Below the pieces are notes generated by a model. The model did not search any database and was not told where the DNA came from. It worked only from the letters and a program-made list of their open reading frames with translations. This document shows positions 41,714 through 49,944 of a stretch of 64,000 nucleotides of DNA, piece after piece (positions within the stretch are counted from its first letter, which is position 1; every line of letters starts with the position of its first letter). The stretch covers positions 124,001 through 188,000 of the forward strand of contig NZ_JAFCMM010000005.1 of assembly GCF_018131225.1 (NCBI RefSeq), given 5' to 3'. The translations under genes were made by a program, and so were the position numbers. The stretch is from Bradyrhizobium sp. U87765 SZCCT0048. Its GTDB lineage: Bacteria; Pseudomonadota; Alphaproteobacteria; Rhizobiales; Xanthobacteraceae.

Positions 41714-44700
41714 CTATTTGGCGGGCTCGACCTGCGGCGCCGGCGCCGTGCTTGCCACGGCAACGGTCTCCCGCTGCATCGCTGCCTGCGGCGCGGCCGC
41801 GAGCGGCTGCGTGGCATCCTTGAGATTGACGAGATAACGCATGGCGGAACGGCTCGGCAGGAAGAAGTAGCCGCCGCCGCGCACCGTGGTGAAGCTCTGC
41901 ATGCCGTCGAGAATCACCGGCCCCGCATGGGTCGGGATGGTGAACACGCGACGGTCGCCGGGTACGTCGGTGGCGGTGATCGCATCGGGCTCGTCGGTCA
42001 GGCCATGGAACACCGGCGAGGAGATCCAGGTCTGCTGGATGAACTCGAACTGGCGATCGATATCGGCGCACACGCCGATGAACAGCAGCCCCTTTTCGTC
42101 ACGCCCGGTCGCGGCGTCGTGCTTGAGATAGGCGCGGCCGCGCCGCATCAGGCGATGGCGGTTGGTGATCAGCTGCTGCATCGGATCGAGTGGCTCGAGG
42201 CTGTCGCGCGGATTGGCGCGGCGGATGTGCGCGCCGAACGGACAGGTCAGGCCCTGGGGATCATCGGCGCCATAGCTGAAGTCGTTGTCGTCGGCCGAGG
42301 TCGAGCCGGCGATCAGCGGCACGCCGCTGCGCTGCCGGCCCATCATCTTGGCCGCCACCCAGTCGGCGGTCACCGGGGAACCATCGATGGAGGTGAGGCC
42401 GGTGCGGGCCCGCAGTTCGTCGGCCTTGCGCTGCGTGAAGGCCTCGAAGCCGTCGGCGTCGAGGGCGAACTGGCGGATCGCCAGGAACGCGCCGTTGCGG
42501 CCGAAGTCGCGGGTGTAAGGCGGCTTGGCGGCGAAGGCCGGATAGCGCGCGTAAGCGCTCGCCGGCACGTTGGGCAGCGCGTCGTGCTGGTCGGTCTCCG
42601 GATCCACGGTCGGCGTCGGCGGAAAGTAGTTCTGGTTGTTGCGATAGCCGAGGATGAACTCGCCGGGCTCGACGACGTCGCGCGGCAGTGCGCCGAGATT
42701 GAAGCGCTGCGTGCCCTTGATCACCGGCTGCGAGATGCCCTCGCGGAAGCCGAAATGGTTGTAGCTCGCCTTGTCGGGCGCGACCGGGCTGGTTTCGACG
42801 ACATGCAGGAAGGCGCGTTCGCGGCCGCCGAGATGGGTGGCGTGCTGCGCCAGCAGCCGAGCGCATTCCTCCGGCGATTGGCCATAGACCAGCAGCACAG
42901 CGTCGGCAGCCTCGCGCGCGCCGTCGCCGTCCGGGCGCGGCTGGTCGGCCCACAGCCAGCGGTCAGGCGCCGACGCGCCGGCGTCGCCGAGCACGCGGTT
43001 GCGGCGTGCCATGCCGAAATTGAACGCGCTCGGAAACGAGGCGAGGCCTTCGTCGGGGACGGCGCTGGACATGCCGAGCTTGGCGAGACCGCTCGCCGAG
43101 AAGCCGACGAAGGTCGCCGAGGCACTGAAGCGCTTGTCGCCAAAGGCGAGCGCGGCGGGCGCGCGGTTGTGCTGGTCGGCGGTGGCGAAGCCGATGTCGG
43201 GCATCACCGTCTTGAGCCAGCCGCGGCAGGTCGCCGCGTCCTCGGGCAGGCGCACCAGCGCGCAGCCCATGAACGGCAGCTCGCCGAGGCCGCGGAACAC
43301 GAGCGACTGCACCTCGTCGGTCTCGATGGCGTAGTCCGGGCGCGGCAGCGAGGCGAAGCAGTCGAGCCAGGCGCGCGCCGCGGTCTCGGTGCTGGCCCGC
43401 ATCAGGCCGTCATGGATCACGGCGTTGTCGCGGATCTGGTCGGTAGTCAGACGCGGGAAGCGGCTGTACCAGAACTGCGAGCGCACCTGCTGGCGGCGCA
43501 CCCAGCGCTTGAAGCGGTCGCCGTCCTGGGCGCCGCCGTAGATCAGGAAGCGCGTCGCCGGAAAGCCGACGCCATTGCTCCACGCGGCCGACTGGCCGGC
43601 ATGGGCCTTCATCACGAAGTCCTCGAGATAGCTTTCCCAACTGCCGTCGAAATTCGACAGGAAGATCAGCTTCTCGGTGCCAGGCAGGCGGAACCAGCGC
43701 GCGTAGTGAATCGTGCCCATGTCGAGCACGAAGCCCGGGCGATAGGAACTGGCGACGAGCTGGCGGATGCCCCACAGCGACAGCGCGAGCGTGACCTTGC
43801 GGAACCAGCCGGGTTTGAGCGGCGTCACCGCCATGAAGTGGTTCTGCACATAGCCAGGCGCGTTTTCGACCGCAGCGACATCGGCCATGTGCGCGAGCGA
43901 TGCCTCGCGGTCGTCGGGCAGATCGTGGCTCTCGTGCCAGCGCAGCAGTGCGAGGAAGCCGGCGACGACCGCGCCGGCGAGCAACGTGGTGATGATCAGT
44001 GCGGCGACGGCCGCGGCGGCGAGCCGCCCGATCAGCGCCGGCGACCAGCTCGCGCCGAGCGACAGATAGACGATCACCAGGCTGACGGCGAAGACGCCGG
44101 CGAGCGTCCAGTACACCGGCTTGAGCGCGCCGGAGGTCAGGAAAGCGGCGAACGCCTGGCTGCCGGTGCGATCGGTCCAGTCGGAGATCGCCAGCGTGCG
44201 GCGACTCGGGCGGATCATGAAATCGGCGAAACGCGCGCCGCGCGTCAGCAGCTCGCGGACCCGCGCGCGGTCGGCTTGTGGCGCGTCCGGATTGTTCGCA
44301 TAGGCGACGAAGCGCGGGTCCTGGCGGATGAAGCCGCGGACATAGTCGAGCGCCACCATGGCGCGGCTGCCGAGGCCGAGATGGCTGTCCTGGTAGTGCT
44401 GCAGCGCGTCGCGGGCGAAGGCGGCGAGGTCGGTCTGGCGCGCGATGTCGTCGACGGCGAATTCCGGCGTGCCGTTGAAGTCGAGGCCGATCGTGCCCCA
44501 CGGCTTCGTCTCGAAATTCGCTGCGAAACGCTCCAGCGCATCGGCGAGCGGCAGGCGCTCGGCGCCTTCGGCGAGGGCGAAGATCGGTCCGAGCCAGGGC
44601 GCCGTCGCGGCGGCGTAACGCGCCAGCGCGTCGGCGCGATTGCCGTCGAGATTGAGTTCGAGCACGAGGGTGTGGACCGGCGTGCCGTCGCTGCCGGTGT

Positions 44701-46183
44701 CGACGATGGCCAGCGAGGTGAAGTGCACGATGTTGGCGGCGGTCAGCGTGCGCGCGACATCGTCGATCGCGGGATTGCCGAGCGCATCGATCAGCGCCCT
44801 GGCCTGCGCGGCGCGCTCCGCCGGCACCGGCGCGCACACCACCAGCATCGTCTGGCTGCGCGGCGAGGCGGTCGGCTCGAATTCGACATCGAGCCGGCGC
44901 GGGAACGGGCCGACCGACACCGGCTGGCCGGCGGCGTCGGTGCAGCGGCGCAGGTTCTGTTGCCGGAACAGGGTGCCGAAGATTTCCTGCATCTGGGTCA
45001 GCGCGACATACTTGCCGACGCACCAGTGCGGGCCGAAGCCGAAGATCAGGTCGGGTTCGGCGGTGCGGTCGAGTTCGAAGCGATTGGGCGCGGCGAAGCG
45101 GCGACGATCGCGCAGCGCCGACGAGGTCGCGACCATCAGGACCGAGCCGGCCGGCACCTTGCGGGCGCGCCATGTGCCCGGCGCGATCACGCCGTCCTGT
45201 TTGGCGAAGCGCCACTGTCCCGGCGACAGCGCCGGGCTGAGGCGCGCGGCCTCCAGCAGGTATTTGCCGAGCGTCGCGGTGTCGTTCGCCTTCGCGGCGG
45301 CGATGGCGCCGGCGAGCGCGTGCGGCTCGCCGAGCAGGATATTGTAGACCTTGCCCGCCGCCAGTGTCAGCGTCGGGACGAGGCCGGTGGCGAGCCCCAT
45401 CAGGTTGGAGCGGATCATGTCGTCGGTGACCAGCGGGTTGCTGCCCTGCAGGGCCAGCAGGCGGGTCATCAGGTTGTCGGCCGGCGGCGGATTGTTCGTC
45501 AGCATGCGCGTCTTGGTGCGGGCGATCGAGCGGTCGATGGTGCGGCGGACGTCGAACGCTGCGCGCAGCGCGCGCTCGTAGGTGTCCTCGTTGCCGAAGG
45601 GATCGGCGAACAGCAACAGCGAAATCGCGATGGTGTAGCCGGCGAAGGTATCGTAGTCGTCGACCTCGATGCCGAGATAGTCGGCGCCGACTTCGGCGGC
45701 GACACGGGTGATCAGGTCCTTCATGATGTCGATGCGGCCGCCGGATGCCGCCAGCAGGCGCTTCGACAGCTCCGCGGTCTGGCGGCGGATGGTCTCGACA
45801 TCCTCGCGCTTGACGACGCCGGCGAGAATTTCGTGCTCGCGCTGCTGCTCCTCGCCATCCATGCCGAGCACGAGGTTGACGCCGGCGAGCTGGGTCATCT
45901 CCGGGCCGAACGGCACCTCGAACACCGTGCTCTCGCCGAGCACCTGGCGGACGTCGGCGTCGCGCGTGACGATGACGAGGCGTCCGAATTTCGGATTGGG
46001 CCACACCGCGCGGAAGATCGCGAACGCGATCAGCACGACCTTGTAGAACAGCCAGGTGCCGATCCGCGACGCGAGGCCCGAGCTGGCATAGGCGTCGATG
46101 TCGAAATCGGGGACCGTCGGCCGTCCGGTGGGATTGGCGGCGAGGCGCGCATTGATGGTGTCGAAATACTTGAAAGCAGGCAT
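41714..46183 (-). CDS. Cytochrome P450 - transmembrane - DyP-type peroxidase fusion protein
   Basis: A single uninterrupted 1,489-residue frame. Residues about 1-435 are a cytochrome P450: ExxR at 311-314 (EAAR), PERF-like APNRF and heme loop FGFGPHWCVG with Cys388. The I helix reads GLATGLVPTLTL, without the usual acid-alcohol pair. Residues 440-680 hold a domain with HFTSLAIVD and LVLELNLDGN; two membrane helices follow (about 687-708 and 719-747). Residues 770-980 repeat the same kind of domain (IHYARWF, LIFLSNFDGSW). Residues 980-1455 are a DyP peroxidase: FGFREGISQP (Glu replaces the usual Asp of GxxDG) and proximal His1319 in CPFGAHIRRANPRD. It follows a regulator gene by 81 bp. I know of no characterised homologue with this layout. 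Confidence 0.9.
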   Translation of the reverse strand: MPAFKYFDTINARLAANPTGRPTVPDFDIDAYASSGLASRIGTWLFYKVVLIAFAIFRAVWPNPKFGRLVIVTRDADVRQVLGESTVFEVPFGPEMTQLAGVNLVLGMDGEEQQREHEILAGVVKREDVETIRRQTAELSKRLLAASGGRIDIMKDLITRVAAEVGADYLGIEVDDYDTFAGYTIAISLLLFADPFGNEDTYERALRAAFDVRRTIDRSIARTKTRMLTNNPPPADNLMTRLLALQGSNPLVTDDMIRSNLMGLATGLVPTLTLAAGKVYNILLGEPHALAGAIAAAKANDTATLGKYLLEAARLSPALSPGQWRFAKQDGVIAPGTWRARKVPAGSVLMVATSSALRDRRRFAAPNRFELDRTAEPDLIFGFGPHWCVGKYVALTQMQEIFGTLFRQQNLRRCTDAAGQPVSVGPFPRRLDVEFEPTASPRSQTMLVVCAPVPAERAAQARALIDALGNPAIDDVARTLTAANIVHFTSLAIVDTGSDGTPVHTLVLELNLDGNRADALARYAAATAPWLGPIFALAEGAERLPLADALERFAANFETKPWGTIGLDFNGTPEFAVDDIARQTDLAAFARDALQHYQDSHLGLGSRAMVALDYVRGFIRQDPRFVAYANNPDAPQADRARVRELLTRGARFADFMIRPSRRTLAISDWTDRTGSQAFAAFLTSGALKPVYWTLAGVFAVSLVIVYLSLGASWSPALIGRLAAAAVAALIITTLLAGAVVAGFLALLRWHESHDLPDDREASLAHMADVAAVENAPGYVQNHFMAVTPLKPGWFRKVTLALSLWGIRQLVASSYRPGFVLDMGTIHYARWFRLPGTEKLIFLSNFDGSWESYLEDFVMKAHAGQSAAWSNGVGFPATRFLIYGGAQDGDRFKRWVRRQQVRSQFWYSRFPRLTTDQIRDNAVIHDGLMRASTETAARAWLDCFASLPRPDYAIETDEVQSLVFRGLGELPFMGCALVRLPEDAATCRGWLKTVMPDIGFATADQHNRAPAALAFGDKRFSASATFVGFSASGLAKLGMSSAVPDEGLASFPSAFNFGMARRNRVLGDAGASAPDRWLWADQPRPDGDGAREAADAVLLVYGQSPEECARLLAQHATHLGGRERAFLHVVETSPVAPDKASYNHFGFREGISQPVIKGTQRFNLGALPRDVVEPGEFILGYRNNQNYFPPTPTVDPETDQHDALPNVPASAYARYPAFAAKPPYTRDFGRNGAFLAIRQFALDADGFEAFTQRKADELRARTGLTSIDGSPVTADWVAAKMMGRQRSGVPLIAGSTSADDNDFSYGADDPQGLTCPFGAHIRRANPRDSLEPLDPMQQLITNRHRLMRRGRAYLKHDAATGRDEKGLLFIGVCADIDRQFEFIQQTWISSPVFHGLTDEPDAITATDVPGDRRVFTIPTHAGPVILDGMQSFTTVRGGGYFFLPSRSAMRYLVNLKDATQPLAAAPQAAMQRETVAVASTAPAPQVEPAK

Positions 46184-46264
46184 GGCTCCGCTCGCAATGT
46201 TGCGGATGGAAGGAAAAATCGGAAAAAGACGGTCGTCGGCGAGATCGAATATCGAATAAGGTCG

Positions 46265-48064
46265 TCAGGCAGGATCGAATTGCGTCACCAGCGCGCTGGA
46301 CGCCGAACGGGCGACGGACGCCAGCGCATTGGCAAAATGGTCAGTCCACACAGGATTGATGAAAGGAAGCCACTCGATATAGGCGCGCGAAAAATCCGGT
46401 TTGGCAATCATCATTTCGGCGAAGGACTGCTTCGCCGCGGCGACGTCGCCCTGCTCGTACAGCGCAGTCACCTTCGTCATGTACGCATACCAGTAGCCGG
46501 GCCGACGCATCAAGGCGCGATCGGCGAAACTGATGGCCTGCGACCATTCACGGCACATGCAGTGCGCAATAGCGAGCTCGCCGAGCGGATAGAAGATGTG
46601 GATGTCGTTCGGGCTCAGCCGCAGCGCCATCGCCAGCGGGCCGAACGCTTCCTTCGGCCGGCCGGACAGGATCATGCAACTGCCGAGTTCGGCATGTGCC
46701 AGCGCAAGGCTGGGGTTGAGGTCGATCGCACGTCGCAGCATGTCCTCGGCGGTGTCGGAGCGGCGCAGCCACATCTCCGCCATGCCAGCCAGCATGTGGC
46801 CGCGACCGTCGTTGCAGTCGGCGAGGATGGCGCGCTGGGCCAGCCGCCGCATCTCCTGGATCTTGCTGGCGGACTGCCGTCCGGTCCAAATCGTCCAGGA
46901 CAGATAGAAGGTGTTCTGGATCAGCGCCTCGGATGATTCCGGATCCAGCACCAGCGCCTCGGCGAACAGCCGCCGCGCCTTTTCGGCGTCGTCGCGGGAG
47001 AAGCGGTTGAGATGCCAGCGGCCGCGCCAGATCAGGTCGTTGACGTCGAGGTTGTCGCGCCGGCCATTGCGGGCGCGCATCTGCTCGGCGTAGTCGATGC
47101 GGTTGTCGAGCGCGGCGACCAGTTCGGCGACCACCAGCTCGATGTGTTCGAAGCCGCATGGCGAGGGCAGGCCGAGCCGCTGCGACCACAGGGTGAGGTT
47201 GCTGGTGGTGTCGGTCAGGCTGATGTGCAGCATGAACTTGTCGCCGAAGCGCCGCAGCCGGCCATCGAGCAGGTAGCGGGCGTCGAGCTGGCGGCTGATG
47301 CCCTTGCGGTCGTCCTGTCCGGCGAAGCTGAAGCTCGAGCCGCGGGCGATCACCGGCAGCCAGCGCAGGCACGACAGACGGTCGATCAGGTCCTCGCTGA
47401 TGCCTTCGGAGATGTAGTCGTTGGCGGCATCGCCGGTGAGATTCTCGAACGACAGCACGGCGAGAGCGGGTCGGTCCTTGAAGCTGCGCAGCGGATCGGC
47501 CGGCGCCGCGCCGGGATTGGCGCCGTTCCTGGCGGCGGGAGCCGAGGGCGGCGGCGCCTTGGGCGGGGCCTTGAGCGCCGAGAGGCTTTCGCGCGGCGCA
47601 GCGCTCGCGCGGACGCGGGACAGTCGGCGCCGGATCACGTCGGCGCGGTCGTGGCGCTGTTCGCGCAGCCACTCCTCGAAGCCGGCCTCGCCGGAAATGT
47701 CCAGCCCTTCCAGGAAATCGCCGTCCGCGCTGTCACGGCGCGGGGAGCGGATGTCGATGTCGATCCGCTCGACGTCCAGGCGGATGACGTCGCGCTCGCA
47801 GATCAGCACGACGTCGTCGGCCTGGTTGAGCAGCTTTCGCAGGTTGAGCAGCTCGCGCCGCAGGCTGCCCTGGGCCTCATGGGTCTGCCGGCTGCCCCAC
47901 AGCCTGTCCTGCAGCCAGGCCCGGGTGCGTTCGCCGTCGCGAGCGGTTGCCAGCATGGCCACCAGCGCCATGCCTTTCTTGCTGGAAACGTGAACCCGCT
48001 CGCCGCCGGGAGCGGAAAGCCGGAACGGCCCCAACAGGCTCAGCTGGTACTGCGAACGCGACAT
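46265..48064 (-). CDS. Winged-helix / TolB-like / TPR transcriptional regulator
   Basis: 599 residues. The N terminus (about 1-105, LSLLGPFRLSAPGGERVHVSSKKGMALVAMLA) is a SARP/OmpR-like winged-helix DNA-binding domain. After a Pro/Ala-rich linker comes a TolB N-terminal-like domain (LAVLSFENLTGDAANDYISEGISEDLIDRLS, about 205-320), then tetratricopeptide repeats from about residue 350 to the end. This is the CadC-like/adenylate-cyclase-associated regulator plan common in rhizobia; no membrane segment is seen, so it is cytoplasmic. It is 81 bp upstream of the P450-DyP gene on the same strand, so it probably shares an operon with it and may sense the pathway state. Confidence 0.85.
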   Translation of the reverse strand: MSRSQYQLSLLGPFRLSAPGGERVHVSSKKGMALVAMLATARDGERTRAWLQDRLWGSRQTHEAQGSLRRELLNLRKLLNQADDVVLICERDVIRLDVERIDIDIRSPRRDSADGDFLEGLDISGEAGFEEWLREQRHDRADVIRRRLSRVRASAAPRESLSALKAPPKAPPPSAPAARNGANPGAAPADPLRSFKDRPALAVLSFENLTGDAANDYISEGISEDLIDRLSCLRWLPVIARGSSFSFAGQDDRKGISRQLDARYLLDGRLRRFGDKFMLHISLTDTTSNLTLWSQRLGLPSPCGFEHIELVVAELVAALDNRIDYAEQMRARNGRRDNLDVNDLIWRGRWHLNRFSRDDAEKARRLFAEALVLDPESSEALIQNTFYLSWTIWTGRQSASKIQEMRRLAQRAILADCNDGRGHMLAGMAEMWLRRSDTAEDMLRRAIDLNPSLALAHAELGSCMILSGRPKEAFGPLAMALRLSPNDIHIFYPLGELAIAHCMCREWSQAISFADRALMRRPGYWYAYMTKVTALYEQGDVAAAKQSFAEMMIAKPDFSRAYIEWLPFINPVWTDHFANALASVARSASSALVTQFDPA

Positions 48065-48545
48065 ACCCCTTAGGTCCCCAGAGCCTTGCCGAGGTTAACA
48101 TTTTTCACGATTTTATCACGCTTTTTCAACCGGCCAGCCGCCGCCGCCTCACGATCCGCGCACGCGATTGCGGTAGAACATTCCCGCTGAGGTAAGGCAC
48201 TCGCCGGACGAATAACGGCGGGATGTCCGAAGGAGGCGGGGTTCTGGGGGAGTTGATCTGACAGGACCGTGGCATCCCTCCGGACGGTGCCAATGAGGGG
48301 CGGCCGGATCGCGACGGCCCAAATCGATTTCATCACCAAACAATTTTTAAAACCGCGGGCGTCCCGGTGTACCGGGGCGCCCGTCGGTTTTGTGATGCAG
48401 GCGTCGCGTCGGGCCCGCAGTCCCGCGCGCGCGATACCGGATTCGTCCGACACAGCCCGTCCCCCGCCGATCGATCGCGCTACGGATACCGTAGCTCGAC
48501 GGGGTGGTCCAGAGCCGCACACGCGGTCGTGTCCGCATCGCGTCG
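48065..48545. other. Promoter/terminator region upstream of the regulator
   Basis: A 481-bp gap with no supported gene. Its left part (48065-48340) should carry the promoter for the regulator and P450-DyP genes; I cannot define -35/-10 elements with confidence. The right part contains a bidirectional terminator (48349-48391) that would stop transcription from the SMP-30-like gene. Confidence 0.6.
48349..48391. terminator. Bidirectional rho-independent terminator
   Basis: CGGGCGTCCCGGT (48356-48368) pairs with ACCGGGGCGCCCG (48371-48383) through one T-G wobble. The stem is extended by AAAACCG (48349-48355) and CGGTTTT (48385-48391), giving A/T tracts on both sides. It separates the SMP-30-like gene from the downstream regulator on the minus strand. 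Confidence 0.8.
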
Positions 48546-49670
48546 TCAGCAGAAATGCGCCCCCTGGGTTTCGACATGGACGGCGTAGAGCGACTGGCTG
48601 GCCGCCATGAACAGGCGATTGCGCTTGGGGCCGCCGAAACAGACATTGGCGCAGATTTCCGGCAGGCGGATCTGGCCGATGCGCGATCCGTCCGGCGCAA
48701 AGACGTGGACGCCGTCATAGCCGTCGCCGACCCAGCCCATCCCGGCCCAGACATTGCCGTCGACATCTACTCGAATACCGTCGGCGAAGCCTGATTTACC
48801 GTCGAGCGTGGTGTCGGCGAACACGCGCGGGTTGGACAGCTTGGCGTCGTCGAGATCGTACTGCCAGATGATGTTCCTGGCATTGGGGTAGTGGGATGTG
48901 CCGGTGTCGCAGACATAGACTTTCCGGTAGTCATGGCTGAAGGCGAGGCCGTTGGGCTTGAACGGCTCGTCCGCGACCTTGGCGACCTCGCCGGATTGCG
49001 CGTCGATGCGGTATACAGCCTCCTTCTGATAGGGCTGCGGCGAACCGGTGGTCGCCATCTGCCCCTCGTAGCGGCCGAGCGCGCCGTAACCGGGATCGGT
49101 GAACCAGATCGACCTGTCGTTGGGATGCACGATCACGTCGTTCGGCCCGTTCAGCTGCTTGCCGTTCGCCTGCTCGGCGAGCACCGTCGGCGAACCATCG
49201 TGCTCGAAGCGCACGAGACGGGTGCGTTCGCAGGTCAGCTGCCGTCCTTCGGTGTCGAAGGTGTTGCCGTTGCTTTCGTTGGACGGCAGGCGGAAACGAT
49301 CGGACACATGACGGTCGTCATCGAGATAACGAAGCTGCCGGTTGTTGGGAATGTCGCTCCACACGAGATAACGTCCCTGCGCGTGCCAGGCGGGGCCTTC
49401 CGCCCATAGACAGCCGGTGTACAGCCGCTGAATCGCGGCATTGCCGACCTTCGCCTTGAAGCGCTTGGCGTCGATCACCACGATGTCCGGATCGGGATAG
49501 CGTTGCGGCTCGCCGAGGCGGCCATAGTCGCGGGCGTGTGCGGCCGAGGCGACGATGGATGCGGTGGCGAGGGCGCCGATGCCGCGCAGCATGGTGCGGC
49601 GGTCGGGGCCACGCGGCGAATCGTCGTTCGCAGTTCGGGGCGGTGTCGAGGGAGCAGGCCGTGGCAACAT
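48546..49670 (-). CDS. SMP-30/gluconolactonase/LRE-like protein, Tat-exported
   Basis: About 374 residues from the ATG at 49668-49670, selected by GGAGGA seven bases upstream. The N terminus has a twin-arginine motif (DRRTMLRGIGALATASIVASAAHA). The mature six-bladed propeller carries the family residues GCLWAEGPAWH (metal-binding Glu), NGPNDVIVHPNDRSIWFTDPGYG, KPNGLAFSHD and GFADGIRVDVDGNVWAG. Such enzymes are metal-dependent lactonases acting on sugar or aromatic lactones in the periplasm. It is separated by a terminator from the regulator downstream, and diverges from the HPP gene. Substrate unknown. Confidence 0.9.
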   Translation of the reverse strand: MLPRPAPSTPPRTANDDSPRGPDRRTMLRGIGALATASIVASAAHARDYGRLGEPQRYPDPDIVVIDAKRFKAKVGNAAIQRLYTGCLWAEGPAWHAQGRYLVWSDIPNNRQLRYLDDDRHVSDRFRLPSNESNGNTFDTEGRQLTCERTRLVRFEHDGSPTVLAEQANGKQLNGPNDVIVHPNDRSIWFTDPGYGALGRYEGQMATTGSPQPYQKEAVYRIDAQSGEVAKVADEPFKPNGLAFSHDYRKVYVCDTGTSHYPNARNIIWQYDLDDAKLSNPRVFADTTLDGKSGFADGIRVDVDGNVWAGMGWVGDGYDGVHVFAPDGSRIGQIRLPEICANVCFGGPKRNRLFMAASQSLYAVHVETQGAHFC

Positions 49671-49944
49671 GGGTGCGTCCTCCATTGCTCTGGCGGTGGG
49701 TTGGGGCCGTCCAGATTGTTTTGCCGGCGAGCCTTGTCCGCGATCGTGATGTTTTGTTGACGGCGCCGGCACCGTCCTGCGGTGAGATGGATCCGCATGA
49801 GATTTTTTCGGGGGCCCGCCGCGCTTTTGGCAGTTGCGTTCCCCGCATGGATGGAACAGGGTCCCGCCGCGTGCGCAGCGTGGCGCGCGCCCGCAAGCCG
49901 GTCGCCATGCCGCGCGCCCCGGGCAGTTTCATTTCCGGAACATC

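Noticed and set aside
41495..46936. A plus-strand open frame of 1,813 codons opposite the P450-DyP gene
   Set aside because: It is a codon-bias shadow in GC-rich DNA. The product is an Arg/His/Gln-rich, low-complexity string with no family match, while the minus strand encodes recognisable P450 and DyP motifs.
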